A DNA stretch of 64,000 nucleotides from Aldrovandia affinis. Taxonomy: Eukaryota > Chordata > Actinopteri > Notacanthiformes > Halosauridae. A model generated the notes under the pieces. It worked only from the letters and a program-made list of their open reading frames with translations. It was not told where the DNA came from and searched no databases. Of the stretch, positions 45,449-58,188 are shown one piece after another. Made by a program: the position numbers and the translations under genes. Numbering within the stretch: position 1 is the first letter of the stretch; the number at the start of each line of letters is the position of its first letter. The DNA lies in contig JAINUG010000134.1 in assembly GCA_029706075.1 (NCBI GenBank), positions 1,362,001 to 1,426,000 on the forward strand, in the 5' to 3' direction.

Positions 45449-48400
45449 CAACTTTGTGATCTGATATTAATATCAAATACTGGGGGCACATTTACAGTGT
45501 TTTTTATGTCTTAATTAGAACATACTTTCAGATACATTCAGTCGTTCAAAGAAGATTATTTTGTTGCAAAATAGAAAGCCATTAACTTCGATTAATTACT
45601 GATTTGTTACAGAAAATACATTCCCCTCCAAAACAATTACGATGACCATATTTTATGAAGGCTTTAGCTGACACGCCGCGAAAAATTATATGATATTGAT
45701 TTCCATTAATCTAAAACCGTCTAATGAACACACCAGACGGCGTCTTTCATTTATCCTAATTAGGAAATGGAGTCCATTCTTAATAGCAATATACGGATGA
45801 ACACAGACATTACATTTTAAATACTCCTTTGAGTAGTTATCATGGGCAGAGACTCAAGACTAGTACAGATGTTAAAAGGATTTTCTTCTTCTTTTTGGAA
45901 AGCACATGTTCAGCTCTGCTAATGGCAATAACAGAAAAAGGTTTGAAACCTATATTTTTTTCATAAACAAAGTTGTGTACAGCCCTTAATAAACATCTTT
46001 GCCTAATGTAATGAGTGGAGATAAAAAAGAGGTATATTTTTATGGAGTGTTCTACTACTTCACAACAAAAAATAAATACACAATATTTTTTTTCATACTA
46101 CTGTAATGGTTAAATAGTCATTCCTTTATCAGCCAGTTCCCACATTATACCTTCTTTTTAATTACCACATGTATCCAGGTACACGACTGAGGCACAGGTG
46201 TGTGCATGTTTCACATGAATAAGTCTGCTGTTACCCTACCCATAACCCCTATATAACTGCATGAGTAAACCTAACCAAAACTGAACCTCAATCCCTCATG
46301 TAATTTCACAGTCATACAAGAAATCATATGTACAGAAAATGTTTGTCATTACACAAAGCTGCCTGTTTTCTATGGTGTAATTTCAAAAGTAAATAGCTTA
46401 TTTACCCACCAATTATTAATGTGTGTGTGGGGGGGATTTGCACATGTTTGTGTGTGTGTGTCTATGTGTGTCCCTGCATGGGTATGGGGGTATTTGCAAA
46501 TGTTTTGTGTGTGTATGTGTGTCTGCGTGTATGTGTGTGTGCATGCTTGTGTGCACGTGTGGCAGGGACGGCACTAAGGGGGGGCTTGAAATTACCTGAA
46601 GCCCCACCGTAGCACTGGCAAGAAAACCTGCGCACCCCTGGCATCTGGGTGTCTGTGTATACTGTATGTGTATGTGCATGTGTATGTCTCACTCATCTAA
46701 TGCTGCTAAATTCACGTCTGGCATATAACAAATCCCACTATCAGATCCCACTATGGTCCATCTTCTCACGAGATGTGTGCTGACCGCATTGGGTCAAACC
46801 ACAATGGGGCCTGGTCAGCGAAGAGACCGAAATGAATGCAGGCCATCGACAGAAAAGAGAGCAAGGGATGACAATACCTGACTGGGCAATCGGGTGGGGA
46901 GGTTAATATTGGCAAGGTCAGTGGTGCATTCTACAATGTTGTGTCCTCAACCAACGCATGCCCTGCCAGAGGTTACCTTTGTACACCCCTGCCAATATTC
47001 AGTTGTGGCATCAAAGCATTGGGCTCATATCACACTATCACAACGCTAATATATATATATATCCATCCCCTCGTATAAACACCAGACAAAGGCTCATATT
47101 CAACCACATGGCAGCTTTGGGGTGGGGAGGATGATGTCATCTATGTGTGTCATTTATATTAAAATCTGTAACAAACTGAGGGTGTGGTATGAGAACGTGT
47201 GAAATGGGTGAATTGTGTGAGACTAAAGCACAATGAGTTGGCAGCTCCTGCAATCAACATTTGTCCCTTGACATTGACTTCCCAAATTGTGAAGAATCCA
47301 GCCTTTGTGCCTTTGGGTCTTGGGTGCGAATGCTTATCATTTAATGTAAAACCTCGGCTGCAACATCATTCTGAGGCTTTCATCTCTGAACAATGTTGAA
47401 CAAACATGAATACTCTTCTGTGTGGATGGGGGAAAAAACAAAACAAACAAAAAGTAAAGTCATTTGTTAGAAGAAAAGAACACGAAACAGCATGCGTTTA
47501 TACCACAAGGCTCCTAATGGCCTCTGTTGTGATTGATGCATGTGTGCTGTAAAAATGAGGGTATGAACATATTTGATGAAGAATTCATAAGGAGTTTATG
47601 TCTAATCTCCACTGTCAATGTTTTATTTGGAGGGAGCACAGTATTCTGACAGATGGTTGGGGAAAAGACGAAATCAAGAGGATTCCCAGCTATGAGCATT
47701 TTTTTTTTGTTTGTTTCAAAGGAAATCAGACCCTCATCCATAACATGTTGACACACCGTTCTCCCACAGGAAGGACAACACCAGAGAACAATACATTATG
47801 AACATTATGCACCAAAGTCACTGATACGTGGCAGAGTCATGTAGTGGCAGCGTCATGTCTGAAAATTCAGTTAAAATCTCATAGACGCACATGATTTTCT
47901 TTCACACTTTCTTTACTTGCCCTCAGCAAGAATTTAAACCAGATAAGCATACAAGTATGACAGGGCCTGGAACATTGCAATGTGTTGCTTTCTTCAGGGA
48001 ATTTTCACATATTGTAATTAGAAAATGAATGCCCCCCTTAGGGAACAATTGCATTTACTGAAAAGCTTTTAGCCGTAGTTAAACGTGGCCAAAATCAATG
48101 CCGAACTGAACATGGCATGTCTTCATTAACACAAGTGTTTTCATTTTATTTTCACACAGAATGCAAATGAGAAAACTTGTGATCTTTAAGCTTACTTACA
48201 CGTTTGATAGATTCAATTGATGCTGTAATGTAATGTAGCCAGAATTCCTTATTACTAGCTTTCACTGCAGTAAAAGTGTCTCCCGTGAAAATGTGTTCTA
48301 ATGACAATACAGTATGTAATTTATTTCATATTGGCACCAGGAACTTTTATTATGAAAGAAAGATAGATTTTGTGTCTGTGATTTTCACTTTACAGAATTA

Positions 48401-48548
48401 GATTTTAATTCAAGATGACATAAAAAGAGGTAAACAAACCAATTGTAATGGAATCCCTGTTCACATATTTTTGCATGCATTTTATATAGCTGCATGTAAG
48501 AATATACATTTAATGTCGGACAGGTAAAATGCATACGTTTTAGACTTT
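45449..48548. other. No recognisable gene (45.4-48.5 kb)
   Basis: Contains TG-rich tracts (46420-46555 and 46650-46690), short (TA)n and other simple repeats. Frames of up to 87 codons over the TG tracts are artefacts. No gene or classified repeat is supported. Confidence 0.5.
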
Positions 48549-48650
48549 TAATCTGTTCAAATTTAGCAAAAGGAGACAAAGGGGAATATTGATTGAGGTT
48601 TTTAAATTCATAAAAGGGATTATCTGAAATACCAAATACTTTTGTATCAT
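48549..48650 (+). pseudogene. CR1-like LINE scrap
   Basis: About 100 bp closely resembling 3375-3440, including ttcaaatttagcaaaaggag and gtttttaaattcataaaagg + gatta. In translation this is the LEERRLRGDLIEVFK-type segment of CR1-like proteins, degraded to frames such as IEVFKFIKG. No further coding sequence is visible. Confidence 0.6.
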
Positions 48651-50687
48651 CATTTATTCTTATGTTTTTAGGCTCTCGTGTACTATTATAGATTATATTG
48701 CATGTTAATGCAGACACATTTAACGTGACTGGATTTTTAATTGGTCTTCTTTCCAAAATGCTCCACAACCAATCAGCATTCATATGTTTTGTTTTGGTTA
48801 TTGTTACAAAGGAGCATGAGTGAAACATTCTAGTGAAAATGTGAAAAAAACCTTAAGTTCAAGTTGACTTGATTAAGACTTTTTTTTGCAAAGGGGATGG
48901 GATACGGGATGCGGCCCAATCTTCCGTGATGGATTCACCAGCCCCCAAAAATGTGGAATCAGTACATCCCTAGTTTTAATAATTTAATTTCACATTCCAC
49001 TTACCACTGTGGGGTTATTCATTCTGGAGCACATAAAAAGGATTACACGTCAGGTGTACAGTGTGCAGGTGAGGTTGCCAGATTGTACAGGCTCTTCTCA
49101 CATTAGCAGCAGTGTGCTTTGTGCACGTGGCGAACGGAAATGGACTAGGGTGGATTACGTCCAAATACATCTCCCTCTCATAGAATTTCTCCTTGGGAGA
49201 TAAGCCGTGTTGAAGATAATTACACTGATTAATCTTGTGTTAAGCAATCTGTTCAATGATCGGTTAGTCAAAGTCAGCCAGGAGTTCCATCCACTATTCT
49301 CTAGCACCTTCCATCTAATTTTTCATCCTTTCCTAAAAGCTTTTTTTCCATTTATCTTCTCTCCCCCTGCAGAGTTCTCCGACAGACCGCTCTTGGCAGC
49401 GGCGGCGTTGTCCGCCAGCGGAGTGTCGGAGACGCGTGACATTGCTCCACCCGCTTCCGCTGGCACTCCCCCCCTCCCCACCCGCCCTGTCGCGGAGCCA
49501 AAGGTGCTCGCCAATGATGCGGGCGTACATTGGTTCATCAGTAAATAATTGGCCGACCCTCGCTCGAGCCCTAGCCGCTGCCTGCGTGGCGCCAAACAAG
49601 TGCCCCTTTGACTGTGCCGCTCAAGTTTCCCTCTCCGAATGTCTTTGTGTGTGTCCCCCCCCCTCTCTCTCTCTCTCTCTCTCTTTCTTTCTCTCTCCGC
49701 ACACAGAAACAGTACAGAGAACACAGAACGTTTCTCTTTCTTGGTCTTTATTATTTTTAACAGTGCAGATGGCTTTCCTGACAGCCATATGAACGACACT
49801 GTAGGAGTTCTTTCTTTTAAAAGATGCGAGAGGTGCAGGAACACTGTTGATGTCGGATACATCCGAGCGTTACCATCGTAAAGGTCGTAGGGGCTATGCA
49901 GTGCACAGATCAAAGCCAGCATTGAATAGAATATTGTAAATTGCTCGTCGGGAATAAAAAAATAAGATTTTGTGAAATGACCGTGAGGATCAGAATGTCG
50001 GTGATAGGACAGGACAGAGCCGGCAACACACTGTGGCAGTGTTCCATTTTTGGTGATGAAAGAGGACATATTCACCGATTTCAGTCTTTTGGAAAAATGA
50101 AAATCCACTGATTTGGTAATAAATGAAGCGACAAAAGGAAATGGCTGCTTTTCCATCATTTCCAATTGTGCTAAAAACAATTAACAAGTTTGTTAACAGG
50201 TTTGGGCACGTCAGGCGATCTTTGTTGCATTGGAAAGGGATTTACAGGGCATGCTAATGAGACCCACAGAGTGTGCTTGTGCTATGCCATGCTTGATACA
50301 TCATTTTAAAATGAGGGAGTACTTTATCCCAACTTTGGACAAAAAAAGGCCTAACCTTCATTCGTTATCATATGGGCTTCAAACACCGTTTGGTGACAGA
50401 CAGTATTATTATTAGTCAGGAAGAAAATGGTTCAAACATTGAGGAGCTAGTTGTCTTATTAAATAATAACACAGCCTGTTAGATCCAGACAATGCACGCT
50501 GTCCTCAAGTTTAATATTCACTGGTATTATTATATGCACAGACCGTCACAGACCATGCCATATGAAATTAACATACATGCTATGCAAAAACACAGAGTAA
50601 TACGTGTTCTCAGGTGATCTCATTTTACATTATCATTGATGAATGATTGTTGGCACGCATCAAGCGAAGGCATGGATTAAATTGTGT
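48651..50687. other. No classified gene; CpG patch and long open frame
   Basis: About 48955-48973 (gtggaatcagtacatcccta) resembles one end of a hAT-type repeat. A CpG-rich patch lies at about 49370-49620. A minus-strand frame with no stop covers 49323-50180 and is described separately. A (TC)n tract lies at 49660-49695. Confidence 0.4.
49323..50180 (-). CDS. Long open reading frame, doubtful
   Basis: A 285-codon frame opens at a TTG; the first ATG gives about 277 codons from about 50158. It ends at a stop near 49323. The middle is an arginine/glutamate run (RERKRERERERGG) produced by the (TC)n microsatellite, and the C-terminal third is alanine/serine/glycine-rich because of the CpG patch. 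No domain, signal peptide or membrane segment is recognisable, and both strands are open in parts. I think it is most likely non-coding; the absence of stops is partly explained by composition. Confidence 0.15.
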   Translation of the reverse strand: MFLAQLEMMEKQPFPFVASFITKSVDFHFSKRLKSVNMSSFITKNGTLPQCVAGSVLSYHRHSDPHGHFTKSYFFIPDEQFTIFYSMLALICALHSPYDLYDGNARMYPTSTVFLHLSHLLKERTPTVSFIWLSGKPSALLKIIKTKKEKRSVFSVLFLCAERERKRERERERGGDTHKDIRRGKLERHSQRGTCLAPRRQRLGLERGSANYLLMNQCTPASLASTFGSATGRVGRGGVPAEAGGAMSRVSDTPLADNAAAAKSGLSENSAGGEKINGKKAFRKG

Positions 50688-50825
50688 GGCTCTGTGTGGC
50701 TCAGTTGGTAGAGCACAGCGTTGGCAACGCTTAGGTTGTGGGTTCAATCCCCACTGGGGCCACAAAAATGTATGCATTCACTACTGTAAGTCGCTTTGGA
50801 TAAAAGCGTCTGCTAAATGGCGTAT
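50688..50825 (+). repeat. tRNA-Ala-like SINE with L2-type tail
   Basis: The head (50688-50762) folds as a tRNA: a wobble-rich 7-bp acceptor stem, the D-arm gctcagttggtagagc, the anticodon arm agcgttggcaacgct with loop ttggcaa (anticodon GGC, alanine type), and the T-arm gtgggttcaatccccac. A box tggctcagttgg and B box ggttcaatccc are intact. The tail taagtcgctttggataaaag + cgtctgctaaatgg is the L2-type stem-loop. A (TAT)n run follows. The tail shows it is a SINE and not a tRNA gene. Confidence 0.88.
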
Positions 50826-52494
50826 ATTATTATTATTATATTATTATTAAATTAAATGTGCGGACAACCCTTTTTTGGAGTATATAATTCAGATCTGATA
50901 AACACATCATTGGGCAACAAGGCACCACATAGCTCAATATTCTTATCTGCTTCAAAGATCATGAAAATGTACTGTTGATGAATTCACCTATTTATCTGCT
51001 GACAAATATGTATACATTTCTTGCCACAAAGGTTTAATCTAAAAGCCCTATGTTGGAAATTTGACAAACTGTGAGCTTCGGTATTAGCTGAACGAAGCTT
51101 CCCCTTCTCGGGGGAATACTGTTATTCTTCATTCTCATTTCCAAATGTCACGTTAGATTGATTTTGCATATCTCAAGTACTTCCTGAAATCATGTAGTTT
51201 TGTGATAAATAAAACAAAAGCATGCAGCTAATATGAGATTTTTTCAGGGACGCGTTATCATAAATTTAATATTTCAAAGATGTAAAAAAGAATAATAATA
51301 ATAGCAGGTTGTGTAATTGGACCCTGGTGAAAATATACATTTGAATAAAAAAATATTCAAACATTTAAAACAGAAAAAAATGATTACCTGATGATAACTG
51401 GCATATTATTGCAATCAATTTGATTTGTTTTCTTTCTCTTCTGCTAACCCCTTAAATTGATATTAAAGGACTGAATTAATCGGATTCCTGTTTTCTGAGG
51501 GGCAGTCATTTTGCCGTTCTTTCATGTACTTATTCACTATGGCAAACCAAATCCCCAGATCCACAACAGACTGTCCTCTTCACTACATGGACACATATAT
51601 ACTATACATTCAGGTGCAATGAGATTCATTGAATTCACAAGTGTATAAATGTATTATATATATATTGGTTTGTTTCCCCCTATATTAGTTACAGCAGGAT
51701 GGTCAAAGCTTGCCATTGCAGTTCCACAAAAAGTATACTGTTCTATGCATGAATTAAATGACTAGTTATTTCAAAGGTTGAACCGAGAGGTGAAGTACCT
51801 GTCAAAATGGTAGAGAAAATGTTTCAGATGACGTGATTGCCCCGGGATCCAGCTGACCATTGACTTACGAGCCACAGGGTCCAGCATGAGGCATCCTGAA
51901 GCGGTCGGTGGTTCAACACTGGCACATGTTGGTGTTTTCCGAGCATTTCTTCTGCCACACAACTGTAGCGCCACCACTCACCAAAACCATAGAAAATCCA
52001 GGCCTGTTCAAAAAGAGTTAAAACAGCACCTTCACCACACCTACCATCATCAAAACATCATAACTGGGCCTGTTCAAACAGTCAAACCTGAGTCAAATCC
52101 TTTAAATGTAGTTTTACACTGTATCCAGTGTCTCTGGGCATGCTCTCTCTATGCATAGGTCCTGGCCTGAAATGTCCTGACCCAGGCCTCGCCAGCTCTC
52201 TGCGAGGGTTAAGGGGGAGGGTTCACACAAAATTTAATTAATGAACAAGTTCAGCGGCGTGTGCTGGCAGGCGGACAGCAACTCATTTTGTGGGAAAACA
52301 AACAAAGCCAGCTTTTACAGCCTTCTTCCTGAGAGCGATTTGCTTCTCTCAGCTTCAGTCCCACATGCTGTCCCATTCTGTCTCTTAACAATTAAACAGG
52401 GAACCTTGGTCGACATATTCTTGAATTGGCTCCTGAAAATATAAATCTTGGGCGTGAGCAGGCAGTATTATCAAGAACAGTCTGTCTTCCAACA
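50826..52494. other. No recognisable gene (50.8-52.5 kb)
   Basis: An (ATT)n run follows the SINE (about 50825-50850). Frames of up to 90 codons at 51.77-52.16 kb have no motif. Nothing else is classified. Confidence 0.5.
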
Positions 52495-52551
52495 CCCTAT
52501 TAACACACTTTATGTTGGTGTTTCCTTTATTTTCTAAGTTGCCTGTACGAT
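52495..52551 (+). mobile_element. Tc1-type terminal repeat fragment
   Basis: The stretch cctattaacacactttatgt + tggtgtttcctttattttc matches the right terminus style of the element at 45193-45448. Only about 57 bp of one end remains. Confidence 0.65.
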
Positions 52552-52895
52552 GCAAATAAATCATAAAAACGTCACACACACACACACAAATTCAGAGGAA
52601 CCTGAACAGAGACATCAGGAGGCAATAAGAGGTGAAGGCTGTAACAGGAAGGCTGGACTATATTCAAACACAAAAAAACGAACAAAAAACATTTGACACT
52701 TTTCAATCCCTCCTGGTTTTGTCGTGGGTCGTACAGGAGGGGAGCTGGAATGGCACAGATCAGGTCTGCTAGCATCTTTCAAAAGTATGACTTTTTAATG
52801 AAATCTGTCTCCGCCAGGGCTCGAAAACAAGACTGCTGCAGACAATACAATGGGGCTGTCTGGGAGAATGGCCAGGAACAAGGATAGGAGTAAAA

Positions 52896-52966
<71 letters not shown>

Positions 52967-53308
52967 TTTGTTTTCAGGGATGTACTGTACTGAAGCAAGC
53001 TGCAATCACAGGAAAGGGGACTGAAGCAGATCAATGACTACATCATTTCAAAAGAGGCCATGCAATCGAGCTCAACTCGTTGGCAATTGCCAATGTATTT
53101 ATACGTGTGCTAAAAGTGTATTTAAAATTTTGACCGGAGGCAAATCACCAATGCTTTCATTGTGATTGTAAAAATAGGGAAAGTTTAAAGCTTTGCCAGG
53201 GCTTCCTACAGAGGCAGTCCCCGAGAGAACAGCGTTAAAGGCCTCCAGAACAGTAGCCTCTTCCACAGTCTATTTTCTGTCCGTTGGAGAAAGAGCAGCC
53301 ACAAAGCA
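52552..53308. other. Spacer with a long (AG)n microsatellite
   Basis: No gene. A pure (AG)n run covers about 52900-52963. The serine/leucine frames opposite it are artefacts. Confidence 0.55.
52900..52963. repeat. (AG)n microsatellite
   Basis: About 32 uninterrupted AG units. Confidence 0.97.
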
Positions 53309-54101
53309 GTAACATAACAGTGTTTCACACAGCAAAGCTGTAACGTAACAATGTTTCACACAGCCGTAACATAACAGTGTTTCACACATTTCACACACAG
53401 TCGTAACATAACAGTGTTTCACACCACAAAGCTATCACATAACAGTGTTTCCTACAGCTGTAACATAACAGTGTTTCACACTGCAAAGCTATAACATAAC
53501 AGTGTTTCACAAAGCTGTAACATAACAGTGTTTCACACCGCAAAGCTATAACATAACAGTTTCACACCACAAAGCTATAACATAACAGTGTTTCACACAG
53601 TCGTAACATAACAGTGCTTCACACAGTCATAACATAACAGTGTTTCACAAAGCTGTAACATAACAGTGTTTCACACAGTCATAACATAACAGTGCTTCAC
53701 ACAGTCATAACATAACAGTGTTTCACAAAGCTGTAACATAACAGTGTTTCACACAGTCATAACATAACAGTGTTTCACAAAGCTGTAACATAACAGTGTT
53801 TCATACAGTCATAACATAACAGTGCTTCACACAGTCATAACATAACAGTGTTTCACAAAGCTGTAACATAACAGTGTTTCACACAGTCATAACATAACAG
53901 TGTTTCACAAAGCTGTAACATAACAGTGTTTCACACAGTCGTAACATAACAGTGCTTCACACAGTCGTAACATAACAGTGCTTCACACAGTCATAACATA
54001 ACAGTGTTTCACAAAGCTGTAACATAACAGTGTTTCACACAGTCGTAACATAACAGCGTTTCACACTGTAAAGCTGTAACAAACAGTGTTTCACACAGTT
54101 G
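53309..54101. repeat. 26-bp minisatellite, about 30 copies
   Basis: Tandem 26-bp units share the constant part taacataacagtgtttcaca and have two alternative ends, cagtcR or aagctg. Stretches alternate the two types, giving a 52-bp higher-order pattern (for example 53640-53780). Edge units are more degenerate (53309-53480 and 54050-54101), as expected for unequal exchange. No coding role is seen. Confidence 0.97.
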
Positions 54102-55904
54102 TTGGAAGCTTTGGAAGTATATAAGGTATGCATGGCTTAAATTAGGCCCTGGAGGTTGATTGTTTGAATGTTCTCCAACACTCATGTTTTTCACATTGCT
54201 TAGCGCGTTGCGATGGACAACAGCCCGTGTTATGTCTCACTTTCATCACCCCCCCACACACACACCCTTCCTAAGTGAAGCTTTATTGCAATGTGACAGT
54301 CCTCTACGGAGCTTGATCAACAAATCCCATTAATGAAATAATCTCCCCGGCATATCAAGTATGGTGTCTGCCGAAAAGAGAAATGATAAAATGATAAAAT
54401 AAAAAGTACAAGGATGGGGGCTCTGGCTCTAACTCGCTGGCTCTGTGTGTGAGGCAGAGCAAGTTCAGGATCAGAATGCTCACTGTCTCTCTGTCTTTTA
54501 CTCTCACCCCCCCCCCCATTTCTGGTGTAAGAAATCCAATTCTGAATCTCCCAGTTCCATTAGCATAAAGCTTTATGTAACTGCACATCAACGATGGGAA
54601 ATTGTATTCGCCATTTTCTTAACCCACTGCATTTTCTCTCTCCTTCATCTAATATTTTACTTCAAAGGCCCTTCATTGAGAGAGGGCATAATTGTGTGAG
54701 AATTTATTTTTTTCCCCTTCTTGTTCTTTCTTAACTGCAATGAGACAATTCAAATCTAAAGTCATTTGTCAAGCGTAGAAGAGTGTTCCTGGCATGGGAT
54801 TGTTGGGTGGTCATTTCTCCTCCTTTAGTATATTTCAAAGCTTTCTGTAATAGGATGGAGGAAGTCAAATTTTGACTGATTACGTTCAGGCTCTGAACCC
54901 AACGACCAAAATTAACATTTGAGTGGCACGCGAAATGTGCCACTTTTTGTAACAATACCTTCAACGTCTAATTATAATTTATTTTGTTTTATTGTGAAAT
55001 TGTTCTGCAAATTATTAATTTGTTTCACTATTCAAAGGCCATTTCCAAGAAGACTGAGTGCCATGGATTGATAAAGTGTAAAAGGTGATGGAAAAAACCA
55101 AGATATGAATTGCTTGTAGACATACAATAAATGTAGTGTTATTACTGAATGACTGAACATGAAATAGTCCTGGAAACAAGAAAAGCTTTTCAGTGAAACA
55201 AGAAAAAAAAGAAAAGTAAATTAAGTGATAGAGCAGTCTAAGACTCAGAGTCTGGTTGGGAGAAGAATAAACGATTTTTAATGCAAAGATAAAAATTAAG
55301 TGTTACTGCAGAATCCCTGAAGGGTTACAGAGTCAAGACTGATAAAATTACAAGAGATACAAGTTATTATTTTCTTGCTTCTACTGCTGCTGCTGTGGAA
55401 CAATATATTACAGCTATATTTAAAGTCTATATAGAGGAGGGGTCTCCCTCCAAACCACATCATATACTTTTATTTGTGTAGCTAACTTATAACTTATGCT
55501 ATTCTTAACAACCAAACACATTGTACATCCTCATCTGCTGTACGTGTATGCCTAGATGTTCCCACTCAAAGTGGACCCCCCCACTCTCTTGTTTTACCTT
55601 GATATTCCAGCTGTGCTTTGTCTAATAACAGAGGGTTACAAAACTCCTGGTTCCAAATGCCATGCTCTCAAGACATACAAAATAATAACATAATATAAAT
55701 CGAATATGTCATAAAAAAAAGGAATAATGTGGCATAATTGTGAATAATATATAATATATTTGTGTGATCTGTCAGCCTCTCGTTAAGGTTCGTTTTTTTT
55801 CACTGTTCCAGGGCTGATTTTCATGATTTTCATAATCAACATTTTTTTCAATTTTTTATTTCAGATCTTTCCCCTGTGTTTTTCTCTATTTCTTCAATTC
55901 ACCT
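54102..55904. other. No recognisable gene (54.1-55.9 kb)
   Basis: Frames of up to 84 codons have no motif. Some patches (54700-54970) are complex, AT-moderate sequence without identifiable content. Confidence 0.5.
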
Positions 55905-56197
55905 TCCCCATGAGCCCGCCACTCATCACTACGGGACAAGCCACTATCCCGAGGCCGGCATGAACCGCCTCCTCTGAGACGGAACTCGCCCACCCGTCTT
56001 GCACTGAGGGAAGCCCTCCATGCTTCTCAGCGAGCTCATGCCAGCTCTCCCTCCCCCCCTCTGCCTGGGGGCAGACAGCCTCCCGAATGGGGCTCCCGGC
56101 CAGAGCCAGACTGGTGCAGCCGGGGATCGAACCCCAGCTGCAGTGGGCAAACTGCACTCCGGGCAAGTGCTTTTACAGTTACACCACCCGAGGCCCT
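55905..56197 (-). repeat. GC-rich tRNA-derived SINE (minus strand)
   Basis: Read on the minus strand from 56197, a tRNA-like head starts cctcgggtggtgtaactg, with A box tggtgtaactg and B box ggttcgatccc matching the Pol III promoter consensus at a spacing of about 45 nt. A ~220-bp GC-rich body follows, ending near gatgagtggcgggctc. The body lacks the L2-type tail of the other SINEs in the window, and I recognise no CORE, V or Deu domain. The high GC content sets it apart from its AT-rich surroundings. Confidence 0.75.
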
Positions 56198-56316
56198 CAT
56201 ATTCAACATTTTAATGAAAGCATGGTAGAAATGTTGCTTAGCCCAAAAGTTGCTACGCAACAAAACTTGTTGTAAACAAAACTGTGACCTTAAAAAGATA
56301 AGAAAGATTCATTCAA

Positions 56317-56317
<1 letters not shown>

Positions 56318-56370
<53 letters not shown>

Positions 56371-56371
56371 T
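56318..56371. repeat. (ATT)n microsatellite
   Basis: About 18 uninterrupted ATT units. Confidence 0.96.
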
Positions 56372-57239
56372 TAATGAAAATGATAAAACCTTGAGAGTCC
56401 ACTTTTACTTTCTCACATCCTTGTTCTGGGTATTCTGCACTTCTGAAACACCCTGAGGTATTCAATTTTAAAACAAAACCGAAGCCCTACTAAAATATAC
56501 ATTTTGCATTAATATCAATTTGTATTATTCTGGGGATAATTAAATAAACTAATACATACTGATTATATGTTTGAGGTTAAAAAGTACAATATGCTTTTTT
56601 TCCTCTTCTCTCCCTTTTAACTAATTTGAAAATATATTTGGGGATGCACTACAGATTTGGCTGAAGCAGTAGCCGAAGCTTATCTGAAACCAGACTGCTT
56701 TGTACTGCAAAATATAAAAAAGGAACAACTTTGACAGTAGGACATTTAAAGCTGAAATCTTGACACCCTCAAGATGAATTCAATCAGCTAATGAAGAATT
56801 ATCATTGGGACCTGTCAAACATCTCAGCAGATATAGGGTGAGCTATGTCTTCAGGAAAATGAGTGCCATTCAACGTGTCAAAAAATGATTTTTATTTTCC
56901 CTTGAAAGGGACATTTTTATACATCAATTGAAGGTTTGATACGGTAAATGGGGTCAGCAACTGAAGCAGAAAGGTTAATAAGACTTTTTTGGGAGGCGTC
57001 GAATCACCACGACGATGCCCAGTGACCCTAAATTTTCTCACCACTGTTCCTCCAGGAACAGGAAAGTGAACTTCAAATTGACATCTTTTAAAAAGTCTCT
57101 GAAAAGCATAGCTATAGACAACATTGATCTAAAGCAACATAGTTATTAGAGAATATTTAATGAGGTGATGATGTTTGATGATGTGTCTTTGAAATATCAG
57201 TGGAAGGGACTTGGGATGAGATATTCTGTCTAAATATAC

Positions 57240-57241
<2 letters not shown>

Positions 57242-57283
<42 letters not shown>
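57242..57283. repeat. (AC)n microsatellite
   Basis: About 21 uninterrupted AC units. Confidence 0.96.
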
Positions 57284-57284
<1 letters not shown>

Positions 57285-58157
57285 GGTGTTCAACCAACCA
57301 GCTATTGATTCTCCTCAATATTTTGCTACAAAACATTTTTTGTATAATATAGACTCTAATAGAGAGTTCCATTTGCATAATATAGACTTACATGACATTA
57401 CCAAAGCTTCTGTAAAGGCCAAAGAACTTAATTAATTAATTAATTGTTTATTTTTCTACTGGAATCTGTCATCTGTTTTGGTATTTAGTCTAATTGTATC
57501 AATATTTTTCTCAAGATGTCAATACCATGTCAAATTTTCAATGAACCCCTTCCACCGCAGGGACATTTTTTCTCATGTCCAAATTAAAGTCATTGAAGGT
57601 ATGAAGTATTAGGAGCAAACACATTTTCTTGGTGTCATATGAAAGGAAACATCTTCTAATTGATGGTGATCTGTATCAGATCATTGAGGGATTCACACTA
57701 GAAATGTTTGTTGATGCCAGAAGGGGTATAGAAGAATGCTCCTCCTCTTTGGCTGCTCTCAGGTGCTGATCCCTACCAAAGCTGGGAGCCTACTGGACCT
57801 TGGACAGCATCAGCCTCACACACAGGCATGCTCACCGGAGGCTGATAAGTAATCATCTCAGGTCTTACCTATTACCTTCATTAGCCTTTCTATAAAAGCA
57901 CAGCCTGCCATGCCTAGAATAAGCTTTTGTTTTAAGTACAAAATGTCTCACCTACAGTGTTTATTTTGTCTTTACTTTATGACATTTTATTCGGTTTTTT
58001 TTACATGGGGTAAATAAAAGGGGTGTTGGCCCACCAGAACCTTTTTCCTGTGTGCCATCTTGTTACATGTTCATAGACAAAACATGCATTTTATCTTTTT
58101 TTTTTAAGTCTTAATTTTGCCGAACACCTCTCATATTAGCAGAGGAAGAAATATAAA

Positions 58158-58188
<31 letters not shown>

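Larger units (their letters stand above)
56198..58188. other. No recognisable gene (56.2-58.2 kb)
   Basis: Contains (ATT)n at 56318-56371, (AC)n at 57242-57283 and (TA)n at 58156-58184. Nothing coding is supported. Confidence 0.5.

Noticed and set aside
48955-48973. A complete hAT element near 48.9 kb
   Set aside because: Only one end-like sequence (gtacatcccta) is visible; no opposite end or target duplication was found.
50688-50762. A cloverleaf that could be a tRNA-Ala (anticodon GGC) gene
   Set aside because: The acceptor stem is wobble-rich, and the head is followed directly by an L2-type SINE tail and a simple repeat, so it is a SINE and not a tRNA gene.
52769-53034. Serine/leucine-repeat proteins
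   Set aside because: They are translations of the (AG)n run.
53309-54101. CRISPR-like array of regular repeats
   Set aside because: The 26-bp units are directly adjacent with no unique spacers, in a vertebrate genome; this is a minisatellite.
56640-56710. hAT-type terminus (ggatgcactacagatttggc)
   Set aside because: The resemblance is short and I could not find a partner end, so I did not list it as an element.
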